Part shown: positions 22,101 to 37,100 of the stretch, piece by piece
Layout of the letters: the number at the start of each line of letters is the position of its first letter
How positions within the stretch are numbered: the first letter of the stretch is position 1
Source: an uncultured Actinomycetes bacterium
GTDB taxonomy: Bacteria > Actinomycetota > Actinomycetes > Nanopelagicales > Nanopelagicaceae
Reading direction: 5' to 3'
Length of the DNA: 64,000 nucleotides
NCBI GenBank assembly: GCA_903863015.1
Contig: CAIPAI010000057.1
Location: forward strand, 62,001 to 126,000
Made by a program: the position numbers and the translations under genes
The notes under the pieces: generated by a model
Databases searched by the model: none
What the model was told of the DNA's origin: nothing
What the model saw: the letters and a program-made list of their open reading frames with translations, nothing else

Positions 22101-25100
22101 GCTATTAGTGGTTATCAAATAGAGCAGAAGATCAGCGGTATCTGGGTGGTCCTCAGTACGGTTTATGACAACACCCAGTTCAGTTATGTGGTGAGCGGAC
22201 TCACCAACGGCACGCCTTACGATTTCCGCGTCGCCGCGTTCACTTCCGGTGGGGAAGGATTGCCAGTAGGAGCCGCGCAAGATGCTCCTGTTGTCGGCAA
22301 TTACGCCACCATTACTGCGGCGCCTTACGACTCACCCACACCACCTTTGAATTTCTCTGCAGTTCAAGGCGCTCGCCCAGGCGATGTGTTGCTCTCATGG
22401 AGTGCGCCCGAAGCCAACGGTGGCATTACACCTATCGGATATCGCGTTGAGTGGAGTACCGCTTCCGCTTCGAGCGGCTTCGTCGTACTCACGGCAAATG
22501 TGAGTGGCACCAGTTACACGTTTAGCTCATTTACGAACGCGCAAGCCTGGTTCCGTGTTGCGGTCTATCAAGGTGGAACTTCTGCTGCACATGCCTCAAG
22601 CAGTTGGTCCGTTACACAATTAGCCTTCCCAGCGCCGGTAGCTACCCTCACTTCCACGCCACCAGTGAAAAACCTTACGGCTGACTACGTGGCCAATTAT
22701 GGAGACCGTGCATATTTAGCGTGGGCTTCCCAGACGTTGGCATCAGGTAACACTCTTGTCGGTCACTTCATTGAAAAGAGTACAGATGGAGGCGCGACTT
22801 ACTCGACTGTGGCGTCCAATGCATCGACTGCTGTTAATTACACCGTTACCGGGCTTACCCAAGGTGTCAGCACGATTTTTCGTGTGACAGCAATTACAAC
22901 AAATGGAAATTCGTTGCCCGGAATCGTTTCTTTCCGCCCAGCGGTAGCACCAGGTGTTGTGCGCAACCTGCTCGCGGCAACGACGGATCGTTCGGTCACT
23001 CTTAACTGGCTCGCACCAGTCTCTACCGGCGGTTATCCCATCATCGGATATCAGATCCAGCAGACGAGCCCGACCGCGTTGGTTTACATCACGAATACCC
23101 TTTCAACGACTCCTTCATTCACTATTTCGGGGCTCACTCCTGGCACGCAGTACAACTTCTCTGTCTTTGCCCGCACTGCTTTTGGATTGGGAGCCGCCAC
23201 CGTGGCATCGGTCGTTCCATCTGGTCCGTCAGGTCCAGTGGTCCTTCTCAATGCGTCTGCAGTTGATCGTGGCCAAGTGACCATTAACTGGAGTGAACCA
23301 TCAAATTACAACGGCCTGCTTACTTCATACGCCGCCGGGCGTGAGATGATCACTGGTTATCGGATTGAGACGAGCATTGATCCCACAGTCTCCGCAAGTT
23401 GGACGGTTAATCAAACGCTGACTTACCCCACGACGAGTTATATCGTCAGCGGAATTCCTAACGGGCGCACGGTGTGGATTCGTGTTACGCCGACGAGCAC
23501 CCGTGGTGATGGCGTGAGCTCGATGATTCCAGTGCTCCCCAGCACTGCACCCGATGCACCTACACAACTTGTGTCGGTTGCTGGAGATGGAAGTGTTGCG
23601 CTCTCTTGGATTGCACCACTTGGCAATGGTGGACTTCCTATCGTTGGATATCAGATTGAAGTATCAAATCCCAATAGCCCGACGAGTTTTCCAAGTCCCT
23701 TCATCGCCAATACAGGTAATACGACAACATCGTTTACCGTCCTAGGTTTGAATAACTCGTCATCCTATGGATTCCGAATCAAGGCCATATCGGCGTCTGG
23801 ACTTCTTTCGAACGGCGCCACCGTCACATCAAGTCCAATCGCATCGGGTGGTGCCCCTTCACAGGTATCAGTAACGCCGCAGACCGAGGGTGGTGTTCTT
23901 GCAGTCACTTGGGCTGCGCCAGTGGCACTCAATGGAACGGTCACACGTGGTTACCGTATTGAAGTAGCTCCTGTCGGTAATGACTATCCCGCAACTCCAC
24001 TTTCGGCGATGATTCCGACCGGAACGCTTTCGTATCGAATTGGCGGACTCACGAATGGTGTGAACTACAAGATTCGCCTCACGACGATTGCAGATACTGG
24101 CCCTGGCGAAAGTGTTGAAAGCACTGGTGTGCCAAGCACGAAGGCCACCGCACCTTTGCGCATCTTCTACTCTTACGATCCGATTTCAACAAACCTCAAT
24201 CTTTCTTGGACACTTCCAGTGAATACAGGTGGGCTCCCCATCTCTGGCTGGAAACTTGAATACTGCTTACTAGCTTCGTACCTCTGTGATTCTTCGTTGG
24301 CCACGAGCTACAACGTGATTACCAACAACACCATGTCTGCCACTCCCGCCTATTCGTTTGCAGCGTCTTCATATGGAAGTCAAAGTGATTCGGTCCGCTA
24401 TCGCGTGAGCGCTATCACTGGTGCAAGCACTCTAGGTATCGGCGAAACTGTTGATATTCCGCTCTATCGCAACGCGATGCCGGCTCGTGTGACGAGCACG
24501 AACGCTCTTGGAGGAGGAAATCTCACCATTACTACAGCCACTCCAGCTGGATTGATTCACAAAGGCGACCGGATCGAGATTGCTGATCTGAGTGCGCCAG
24601 GTGGATGGCGCGCCTTTAGTGCGCTCACCAATCCTTACTGTGGTGATTGGTATAACGGCACGGGATACTCGACGCTTACTTGTAATACCACGCAATATTT
24701 CACGGTAGCCGGGCTCACGAATGGAACTGTCTCCGTCTTCCGAATTACTCCGGTGTATACGACAAAGGATGCGCAAGTTACCGTCGAAGCCGCGCCCACC
24801 ATCACTTCGATCTTGCCCACCGCGCCTCCGGCCGGAGTGACTGGTCTAGTCGCTACCAATCCAGCCTCGGGAACGATTAACCTCACGTGGACTCCACCCG
24901 CAACTGCGGTGGTCGAGCGCGTTACAGGTTATCGAGTCGAGTACTCGACTAGCTCGACTGGCGGATACACCCTAGCTACTTCAGTTCTTGGATATTCGGC
25001 AACTCAAGCTTCGATCAGTGGTCTGACTAATGGAACGAATTATTGGTTCCGAATCACTCCACTCAGTCCGCTTGGCGATGGCAAGTTCGCCATTGTTCAG

Positions 25101-28100
25101 TTGATCCCTTTTGGCACGCCAACCGCGCCGATCTTTGTACGAAATGGTTCAAATAGCGATTTCACTACGAACTCTGGTGCGATCGTGCTGCGCTGGAATG
25201 CGCCTATTGACACTGCCGGATATACCCTCCTCGGTTATCGGATTGAGTCCTGTGTGGCTAATACCGAAACTTGCACTGTAGTTTCTCCGTTGACGAATGT
25301 GACAGTGCATACCGTCTCCGGCATTACCGCTGCGACCGCAGTTTCCTATCGCGTGACACCAATATTTACTCCCGGATCAATTCTTGGTACCCCCGCGAGA
25401 TTCACCGTGGTTTCTGGAGTTGCACAAGTACCTGTAGCAAATACGCCAAATTATGTGGAGAACATCGCAGCTACTTACTCCACAACTGGAACTCTCTCCG
25501 ATGTAACCTTGACCTGGACGAAGCCAAGCGCGGGAACCACTCCTACCGCTTACACTTTCTTTAACGGAGCATCGGGAACTACTGCGGTTGCTGGATCCAC
25601 CATTACGGCGCTCTCTGGCGGCACTATGGTCTCGGGAGTATTCACCCCGACATCTGGCGCCACTTCCTTTAGTGCCAAGATCACTGGCGTCAACATCGTC
25701 TCGACACAAGCCCACTACTTTGGAATTGCAGGAGTCGCTGGCGCCTATACCGGGCTTACATCGTTAGTACCGCTCTATTTGATTCCACAAACCTTGGGCG
25801 TAGGTACTATCACTGGAACCACACAAGATTCACAGATATACGTCTCGTGGAGTGCGCCAAGTGGCGCGATTGCTCCGGTTACCTATCTAGTGGAATTGCG
25901 TTCGGCGCTATCGGGTAATGCGTTCACCACCGTCGCGAGCAATTACGCCGCAACAAATCTCTACATCAATGGACTTGTCAATGGCGTCTCGTATGACGTG
26001 CGCATCACCCCTTACTCCGCACAAGGTATCGGTACCTCCTCCACCGGAACGGGTTATGTGCCGGCTACCACTCCAATGCAGCCGGTGATCGTGGCTACTC
26101 CGCTTTCGGCCTCTTCTATTCGCTTGACGTGGGTCTTGCCAAGTGATGGCGGCTCACCGATTACTTCTTGGCAGATTTATCGCGGCCAAAACGCTGGTGC
26201 CACGCTCTACCAAACGATCTCGACGAACGCGGCAACCACATTTACATTCGACGACACGAGCCTTCCGGTTTCGAACAGTTATTACTACGCCTATCAAATC
26301 GTCGCGAACAACGCGAAGGGAACGTCTGCAGCTTCGACGCTCATCTACGGATACCCGATGGGGGTCTTTGGGCCTCCCACAAACGTCATTGCAACTGCGC
26401 AAGATAGCCAAAACACATTGACCTGGACAGCGCCGGTGACTATCGGACAACCGGTGCAGGGTTACCGCATTGAACGAAGCTTCAATGGTGTGGAGTGGTT
26501 GGTGCTCGCAGCTAGCACGGGTAATGCGAATACCTCCTACGTGGATCCAGGTTTGGTCAATGGCACTCCGGTCTTCTATCGGGTCGCCACGTTGGGCTCA
26601 CGCGGTATGAGTACCTACTCGCCCGTAATCCCCATTATTTCCACGGGACCTTCGCCAGCTCCGGCAACGCTCACCGGCACGGGGCTAGATAAGCAGGTCC
26701 TCCTCCAGTGGCAGGCGCCGGCTACCAGTGGTGGATCACCAATCACGGGTTACCGAATTCTCTCTTGTACCTCTCCATCAATTTCTGGTTTCGGTGCAAC
26801 CATTTCAAATTGTTCGACCGTAGTAACTCCTAATACCAACACCACCAACACTTCGTACACTGTTCCGTCGCTCTTAAACGGAACGACTTATTACTTTGCG
26901 CTCCAAGCAATCACTGCTCAAGGATTTGGCTATGTAGCCGCGACGACTGCGGTTCCACGCCAGGCTCTGCCCGCTCCATCATCGCTCACCGCCGCGCCAA
27001 CAAATGGGTCTGTGGCACTTTCATGGACTGCACCCACCGCGCCCGCCGCATTCCCTGTGGAGGGCTACCGAATTGACGCATGCTCTCTCGTCACATGCGC
27101 TGATGCTGATTTTGTTACATTGACTGGAAACACTCAATCATCGTCTACTTCATATACTGCGAACGGACTCACGAACGGAACGATTTACACCTTCAGAGTT
27201 TATGGAGTGACTTCGCCCTTTAATTTGCTCACTCCCGGCGGCATCGTACTCACTACCTATGGCACATACGCTCAAATCACGTCACGTCCGCAAAGTGTTC
27301 CGGGAGTGCCGCGCTCCTTTATCGCCACCCCGGGGGATGGCCAAGTAACACTCACCTGGGCAGCACCCCTCTTAACCGGCGGCTTGGATTACTCCTACTA
27401 CGTGACCGGAAATCCATTCCCAGGTTGGGCCGTTGCTCCGGGAACAAGTAATGGAAAGCTGCCTTCCTCGCAGACATCACTTGTTGTTCCGGGCTTGGTA
27501 AATGGAACGAGTTACTACTTCCAGATTTATGCAGTTAACGCTGTGGGCAATAGCTCGACAGTAAGCTCTGCCCCGTATCCAGTTGTTCCGGGTCGTTTGC
27601 CCTCAGCTCCTATGACTCTGGCAGTTGTGCCCGGTGATGGTCAGGCGACTCTCTCGTGGAGTGCGCCGTCTGACGCTGGCGGTTATTCGATTATTCGCTA
27701 TTTGATCGAGCAACAAATTGGATCGACCTGGACGCCGCTCTCTCAAATCATTACTGGAACTTCTGTGACCATCGGCGGTCTCACTAACGGCATACAAGTT
27801 AACTTCCGAGTCTCTGCCGTGACGCAAATCGGTACTGGCATCGCATCGGCCACAACCGTGATTCCGGCAAAGATTCCGGCGTCGATCGTTAACTTCCAAG
27901 CTAGTGTTGGAGACGGTCGTGCGACTTTGAACTGGTTACCGCCAGCTGACTCTGGCGGTATGCCCATTACTGGATACCAGATTGAACAACTTTCGCCGAC
28001 CTCAGTTGTCTATGCTACAAATGCTGCGCTTCCTGATAGCAGCGGGTTCCCGATTACTGGTCTTAATAACGGTACTTCATACCAATTCCGCATTGCAGCG

Positions 28101-31100
28101 GTAAGTACGATCGGCGTTGGAACGTACTCAACGGTCTTTGCGGTACCAGGCGATGTTCCACCTGCCCCTGTAAATCTCAGCGCTTCTTCAATCGGTGATA
28201 AGAGCTTTACGTTCCAGTGGGTGGCACCGCCACTACCTTCTGGCGTCGTCATTGGTCGATACGATCTTCAATACTCCAGTGATGGTGGCGCAACATGGAT
28301 GCCTTCGTCCTCGATTACCGTCCCTAGTGGAACGACGTCTTACGTATTCCAAAATTCTTCAAGTGTGTCAATCGCGAATGGCTCTACCTACAGCGTTCGG
28401 ATACGCGCGGTCAATTCCATTGGTAACGGACAATGGTCGACGCTGGGCGCCATCGTTCCCGGTGTTGTGCTTGGTGCTCCACTCAACGTAGCTGTAGTGC
28501 CTGGAGCAAGCGATGGCTCGCTCGTAGTTTCGTGGAGCGCCCCCGTTGATAACGGTTTAACGCCGCTCTCTTATCAAGTTGAGTATTACCAAAATGCGTC
28601 AACTACGGCACCGACCTCTAGCTACACGATTGCTTCTACCAGTGCACTTACCTCCCCATATACGATCTATGGGTTAACGACCGTTGGCAAGTACTGGGTG
28701 CGCGTATTAGCCACTAACCTCAAGGGGGCCGGAGCTTACGGATATCCGACCGTAGCTGCCACGCTCGCCGTAGGTGGAACCGGATTAGCTCCAGTTACGT
28801 CGCTCTCCACCAGTGCTGTCACTTCATCTACGGCAACTTTGACATGGGTAGTTCCGACGGGAACTATCACGGGCATTGAAGTGGAGACCACTACCGTTGC
28901 TTCGCCGACCAGCGGCGATTGGACCACTGTGGTGACAGGGCTTTCATCAAGCGCAACTACCTATGCGCTCACTAGCCTCTCGTCAAGCACAAGTTACACA
29001 CTGCGCGTGCGCGCTTATGCCACGGTGGCTGGCGTGAAGTATTACGGCGGAGATGCTCGCGTAGCTCTCGCTACTCTGCCGGCTGCACCTATCGGCGCTG
29101 CCCCAAGTGGCGCAAGTTCGGCCTATGCCGCTGCACTTACGAATCCAACTCCAGTGATTTATTGGAAGGTGGGGGAGACCGTAACGGCGAGTACCACAGC
29201 AGTAAACTCGGGTTCTGGCGGCACGACGTTTAATGGCACCTACGCAGGCACGAACAATGCTTACCTGCTGCTTAACCAAGCTGGTGCAGGTGGGCGTATC
29301 GCGGCGAAATTCTCCGGCTCAACGACTTCTGGTACTGCCTCAGGAATTACTTCCAATAGTGCTACCACTGGAAATATCAACTTAACCGGTAATTGGTCCG
29401 CGGAAATGTGGCTCAACATGCCAGCCACATCGGTCACGGGGTACAACTACAACGTACCGATCCTTTCTAAGACGGTAAATAACACAGATACCACTGGAGA
29501 ATTTATTCTCTTTGCAAATGGAGATCGCGAAAACTTGCAATTCCAACTCCAGAATGCAGTCACGATTAATGGCACCGTTCAACTTGGCTACTATCCGCTG
29601 GCCACGGCTAATGGTTCTCTTCGTCGCGGCATGTGGAATCACATCGTCATCGTGGTTGATTCCTTCACGATTACTGCTTACATCAATGGCGTCGTCTCTG
29701 CAATCGCTCCACGCCCCGTAAATGCCGTTACTAATTCGGTGACTGCGCCTCTTCGAGTCGGCGTGCAGGCGGGAGTGCTCAATAATGGAAATTACCCATA
29801 TAGCTGGATGTTCTCTGATGTTGCGTTGTACACCTCTGCACTTACCGCAACTAATGTCGCGGCACACTGGACGGCAGGCGGAGTCGCGGCTACAGAAGCG
29901 GTGCCAGTGGTCAGCGTTGATCGCGCGACCCGTAAGGCCACTCTCACTTGGCAAGCAGTCAGTACGGGACTTGCCGGTAGTGGCATCAAGCCGATTACTG
30001 CCTATCGCGTGGAAATTTCGAATCAAAATGCAGGTACATCTACGTGGAATACCTTGCTCACGGTGTCGGGGGATACCACCACTGCAACAGTGGATGTCCC
30101 CGTGGCAATTCAAGCGAGCACAATTGATGGTGCGCTCAGTTCAAGTTTGCAATTTGGCGTCGCTCTGCGAGTGGTCGCGGTCAATAGCGCAGGGGTGGGC
30201 GCGCCGAGCCGCTCGGTATCCATTCAGTTAATGGACCCACCATTGGCGGTTTCGGGTTTGAGTGCGCTTGCCGGACCCAACACCGTGGGTCTTTCGTGGA
30301 CAATTCCTGCCCAAGTAGGTGCGCCACTTGCCGGCTTCAAGGTGGAATCAAGCATCGATGGTCGTAATTGGATTCAAGCCGGTAGCAATTTGGCACCTAC
30401 TGCGCGCTCGGCTTCGATTACCGGGTTGACGAATGGAACCGCTTACTCGTTCAAGGTGACCTCGCTCTACTATTCGACCTCCGGCGTACTTACATCGGGT
30501 GATGCATCAAACGTCAGCGCTACTCCATACGCTCCACTTGCGCCGCCGGCTGGAACTTCTGCCATAAGTGCTGTCGGCTCCGATCCATATAGCGTCGCGG
30601 TCAGCGCCGATACCCCACTCCTCTGGTGGCGTTTAGGCAACTTGAGTTCCGGGGCGTCAAGCGTCACGAACATTGGAAGCGCTGGAAGTGCACTCAACGG
30701 TGTTATTAGCACCGGTGTGACCCTTGGCTCTGGTGGCGCGCAATTAGCTAGCCCGACAAGTGCGGGACAGAACGCAGCGACTATCGCAGGTACCGCACCT
30801 TCCCCAGGCTCGATTACCTTCAACTCAGCAAATGATTCTGCAGATTACCTCTCGCTTCGCTCATTTACAGTTGAGCAATGGTTCCGTTTGAATGCGCTAC
30901 CTGCTTCGGGCAATTGGATCAACCTTCTGTATCGAGGCACTGATTTAGCAGGCGGAAGTGCACGCAATTTCTCTGCTTGGATTTACTCAACTGGATACGT
31001 ACAAGCCTCTATCTACAATTCCGCAGGAACGAATTTTTACGTGGCTTCAGCCGCTGGCGCGATTGTTCCGCAGACCTGGTACCACATGGTCTTTACCTTT

Positions 31101-34100
31101 GACGGATCGGTCTTAAAGCTCTACATCAACGGCCAACCCGCCTCGGCTACGGTCATGATTGATACCCCGGTTTTGGCTGGTCCTAATGCTGGAGTATTTG
31201 CACTTGACCTATCCTCAAGCTCAAATCGATTCAACGGCCAAGTCTCCGACATGGCCATCTATACCAACGCGCTTTCCCCAGATCGGGTGCAGTCGCATTG
31301 GCTTTCATCCGTTTGGGGTAAGAAGTTCACCGCGCCAGCGCAAAACGGTGATGATCCATATGCCGCTCAGATTAAGAATGATGCACCAACTCTTTGGTGG
31401 CGATTGAACGATTCCGCTACTGCAACGTCGGCCTACGATTCATCGACGAATCACTTTGCAAGCACAGCCACAGGTGTGGCCTTCGCGGCAACTCCTAGCC
31501 CGACACAGGCCACTGCGCTCTCTGCTGGATTTAACGGAGTGGAGTCGATGATTTCGCTTCCGGATACCGCAACGGTGCGTGGTGCGAGCGCCTCGAGTGG
31601 CACGACTTACAGCTCACATACGGTGGAGTTCTGGTTCAATGCCGCATCTCTGGTGAACGGAAAATGGTATTCGCTGCTCGGCAAGGGCGACTTCATGACC
31701 CAGTCGACCTCACGCACTACTGGCTTCATGCTCTATAGCGACGGAACTCTCCACGCCATTATGAGTGGCATGTACACTGCGTACACAGCCGCTGGAACGA
31801 TTCAGCCAGGCCGTTGGTACCACGCGGCATACACCTGGAACGGTACCTCGCTGCTGGTCTACCTGAATGGCCAACTCGTGCCGACAACTCTCAATGCCGG
31901 TGCAAATGTGTCGATCAACGTAACGGATCCATTTACTGTGGGAAATAATCCGTTTACGACGGCGATGTTACCTTTCCGCGGTTCGATTGCAGAAGTTGCC
32001 TACTACAACGTCGCACTCTCCCCTGATCATCTCTTCGAGCACTACCAAGCATCCCTCTATGGTGAGCTCACTCCCATTTCTGCCGTCGCAACCAGTAACA
32101 AGGTTTCGCTCTCGTGGAGCGCGCCGAGCACCTCTGGCGGATTATCGATTGTTGGTTACAAGATTGAGCGCAGTGCAACAGTCTCAACTCTTGGATACTC
32201 GCCAAACTCGGTGCTCTCTGGCACGATCACCGTGGTTACGCCGAATACAGGTTCGGCTGCAACGACTTTCGATGACACTTCGGTGCAAAATGGAAACCTC
32301 TATTTCTACCGCGTGACCCCCATCACGAATGCAAGCACGTCGATTGCTAATCCTCAACCTTCTGGTGTCATTGCCGCATTCCCGGTCAATACTCCAAGTG
32401 CACCTGCTAGCCCCACGCTCTCTTTGTGGTCAAATGGTGGTGCAGCGCTCTCGTGGACCGCCCCGGTCTCCAACGGTGGCGCTGTCATTCTCGGTTACGT
32501 GGTGCAGCGACGGGTTGAAGGCGGCACCTACTCTGCGGATCTAGGCGTGACGACACAGTTGAGATACCGAGATACCTATCCAACCCCAGGTGTCACTTAC
32601 TTGTATCAAGTTGCTGCCTATAACTCAGCTGGCCGTGGCGCATGGGCAGAGGTGAAGTTCGTTCCGAATATCGCTCCTGGAATTGTTTATGGTCCGCAGA
32701 TAACGGCAACCGTGAGTGGCGCAGATCCTTATGCCACCGCAGTAGCAGCGGACTCTCCGCTGCTCTGGTGGCGACTGGGAGATACAAGCACAGTTTCTAC
32801 AGCGAAGAATTTCTCTTCGTTGTTGACGACTATGGATGGCACCGTTGGAACTGGTGTGACATTTGGTGCCGCGAGCGGCGCCAACGCTAGCCCCACAACA
32901 AGCGGTCTAGGAACAGCTACGGTCGCTGGCACTTCCACCGGCGCAGGGGCAATTTCGCTTACTTCAAACGCATACACGCAACTCTCGGCCTGGACGCTGG
33001 AAACGTGGGTGCGCCTGGATGCGCTCCCCAGCGGGCTCAACTGGATGCGCATCGTGGGCAAGGGCAATGACGGCGCCGGTCGTAATTATGAACTTGCCGT
33101 CAATGCAAACGGTCAAGTTCGCGCTGTCTACGATGGCTATGCTGGAGTCACCACCGCCCTTTCGGTTCCTGGAGTAATGAAGGCGGTTAGTTGGTACCAC
33201 TTGGTCTTCACATTTGACGGAACTAACTCGCGTCTCTATGCCAACGGACGCTTCTTGGCTTCGACTGCTCTGACGATCGGTAATTACAACGTACCTCTCA
33301 TTTCGACATCGACTACTTTTAGCATCGATCCTGTTTTTGCAACCGCCGGTTATACAAGATTTGCAGGAAAGATTGCTGATGTCGCTCTCTATCGAACAGC
33401 GCTCACTGACTCTCAGGCTTATTCTCACTGGTCTTCGAGTCTGCTAGCGCGTTCGCCAGCAACGGATTCGTACGCCACTGAAATCAATACAGACGCACCT
33501 CTGCTTTGGTTGCGTCTTAACGAAACCGGTACCGCGACCACAGCAGTGAACTCAGGTGCTGGTGGTTCGACTCTCAATGGAACGCTCACTGTTATTCCTG
33601 GTCGCGGTGATATCAGTCAAGGACCTAAGCCGGAGTTCACTGATGCGCCCACCACTTTAGGAAATAAGGCGATGGGATTTGACGGGCAAGGAGCCACGGT
33701 ACGAATCGCCATGACTTCTACGACACAGGCGAATCGCGAAGCACTGACACCTGCGGCTGCCTCTAATACTTATTACGACGCTACCAAGGCATTTACCGTT
33801 GAAGCCTGGGTCTACACACCAAAGACGCCTAGTGGTTGGTACAACATCATGGCAAAAAATGCGACGGACAATAACACTCGCGGTTGGCAACTATCCGGTG
33901 TGAATTACCAGCTCTACTTCTACGTAGGTCCCGAATCCAAAATTTACACTGGAAGTGCTCTCAGTCCTGGTCAGTGGAATCATGTCGTCGCCACCTACTC
34001 GGGTGTGCCGAGTTCAGGTGCAAGTTCACTTGCCCTATATGTGAATGGAGCGATTGTTCCTTCGGCCTTCTCCGATGGAGCGCTTTGTTCCACAGTCGTA

Positions 34101-37100
34101 GCTGGCGTCGCGACCACATACACACTCGCTGCATATGCCTCATGCCCCATTGCCACTCTTCCTCCCACATCTAACGATGTTTGGGTGGGTGCTGGACGAT
34201 TCACGAGCACGGCAAATGACGCGACACAGGGTTCGCTCGCAGATGTAGCTTTCTACACAAAGACGCTCACGGCTGCAGATGTTTCCCGCCACTATCGCGC
34301 CTCGGTCTTTGCACAAGCCTGGCCGATCCGTGCCGTTCCCGGCGACGGCAAGATTGATTTGACGTGGAATGCACCTACGTTTGCTGGCGGTGCGCCAGTG
34401 GTGGGATACCGAATTCAATACCGCATCCAAGGTGGCGGTTGGAGCGACCTGATCGCTAACACCAACTCCACCGCCACTTCCTACACGCATTTTGGCCTTA
34501 CCAACGGTACGAACTACGAGTACCAGGTCATCGCAAAGAACGTGAACGGCGAAACATCCTTTGCTCCTATGTATGCCAACGCCAGGCCGTTCGCGCTCCC
34601 CGGCCCGGTCGCTACATTGTCGGCAACGCCTGGAGATAAGGCAGTGACGCTTTCTTGGACGGATCCTCCATGGACTCTTCTCGGTGGCGTGCCAGTTTCG
34701 AATTACGAGTTCTCGTATGCAGATGCGCTGGGAACTTGGAGCACGCCTGTTCTTCTTCCCGCAGCGACTCTGACTTATACGCAAAGTGCGCTTACTCCAG
34801 GTGCAACGTACAAGTTCAAGATTCGCACCGTGAACGCGTTTGGTTATGGGCCTGATCCGATCTCGACTGCAGTTGTGCAATCGGGGCCTGTCTCTGGAGT
34901 TGCTGGTCTTTCGGCTACTGCGGGTGACGGCAGCGTAGTGCTCTCGTGGAAACCACCATCATCAACAGGTGGACAGACAGTTAATGGTTACAAGATCGAT
35001 ATGGGCACTAGTGGCGCCCTCGTTGTTGGTACTGGTGCGCTCGCTACATCATCTCCGGTGACTTCAAATACTGGCAACACATCGACGTCGTACACGATCA
35101 CGGGATTGAGTAATGGCACGATCTATTACTTCCAGGTGTCGCCACTCTTTGGCAGCGGATTAACGGTAGGACCAGTCGGCATTACTTCGGGTACGCCAAA
35201 CGTGGGTCCGGGTCCACCACTGAATCTTGCTTCAACTCCAGGAAACCAGAAGGTCACCCTCGCGTGGGCACCAGTCGTCAGCGATTCCTACCCCATTCTT
35301 GGGTACCTGGTTGATTACTCCACCAACGGTGGTCTCTCTTGGACTCCTTCAACACCATTCTTCGTCTCTGGTGGATCCGCTACTGGCGTTGTTGTGGGCG
35401 CTGCCGGCGTGGGTGGGGCAAACCTAGTGAACGGAACCGATTACCTCTTCCGGGTCCGCACACAATACGGTCCTGGTGGCGCTCCTCTTATTAGCGCAGG
35501 CACCACGATTTCTGGGCAGCCATTGGCTAACGTCACTGGCCCCACCGGATTAGTTGCCACCGCCAATGGTGCCGGAAGTGCAAATCTCACTTGGTCGCTC
35601 GCCGCCGATCCTGCGGGTTCGCTGACGCAGGCATACAAGATCGATCAGAGCACGGATGGCAGCAACTGGACTTCCTTGACTGATAACACTGGATCGCAGA
35701 GCCGTACGTATGCAGCGACAGATTTGACTCCAGGAACGCGCTATTACTTCCGAGTGAGTTCTATTACTTCGCTTTACACCACGCCACCGAGTGAGTCCGC
35801 AACAGTTTCAATCCTTGGTGCGCCTTCAGCTCCTGCTTCGATTTCCACCACATCCGGCGATTCAGTTATCGATGTTTCGTGGGGTGCGGCGCCACCTTCA
35901 CCTGGTGTCACGGTTACCGGATACACGGTTGAGTACTCCATCAACAATGTTGATTGGGCGCTTATGGGTAATACGGATACTGCAACGAGCCACCTTACAA
36001 ATTACGGTCTTGTCAACGGTGTCTCTTATTACTTCCGAGTTTCGGCAACAAGCACTGCTGGTAGAGGCGCCTATGTGACTGCCACTGCCACACCGGCGGC
36101 GCTCAGTGGTGCACCACTCTTAATGAATGCGACGGGTGGAGATGCAAGAGCCACTTTGACTTGGTCTGCTCCAAATAGCAGTGGTGGTGCCACTATCACC
36201 GGTTACGTGATTGAGCAGAGCCTCATCCTCGGTTCATGGAGTACCGCTGTGGGAAATACCAATAGTGCTTCCACAACCTATGTGGTCTCTGGTCTCACGA
36301 ATGGCACCACAATTTCCTTCCGGGTTCGCGCTATCACCTCTGCCGGACCTGGCAATCCATCTGCTGGCCTTACGGTGACGCCTTACGCGTCGCCAAGCGC
36401 CGTACAGAACTTAGTTGCCATTGGTGGTGCACAGAGCGTTCAACTTACGTGGGATCAACCGGGAACTCTCGGTGGTTCCACAATGTCCTCCTATTTAGTG
36501 GAGCGCAGCCTCGATGGCGTCACGTGGACTAACGGTGTCACTCGTACGGTGACTCCAAGTGCGGCGACAACGGGAATCAACTACACCTACTCAGCCCTGA
36601 CAAACGGCCAGCTTTACTACTTCCGAATCACGGCCACTACTGCTTCTGCGCTCTCAAGCACTCCCAGCCTCATCGCGGCGATTCCTGCGTCGCAAGCTGA
36701 TGCGCCTTCAGGCTTCACTGCAACGCCGGATGTGGCTGGCACATTGAATCTTTCTTGGAATGCGCCTACCAACTCCGGTGGAACAGGTATCTCGGAGTAC
36801 TGGATTGAATACACGGCCGGGGGAGTAACGCGCACTGCCAAGACTGGAAGCACCGATACTTCGTACTCACTTTCGGGCTTAACGGCCTACACGAGCTATG
36901 CACTTCAGGTGTATGCATACACGACTGCTGCCGGCACTCGATCAAGTACCGCAAATGCCACGCCACTCGGATTACCAGCGGCACCAGTTCTCGCTGATCC
37001 CACTACCTCTAGCCAACAAGCTGTCTTCGTCTGGCCTCGAGTTGTCGATAGCGCCACGGTCACTTCCTACGGCGTTGAGTACTCGACTGACGGTATGACG

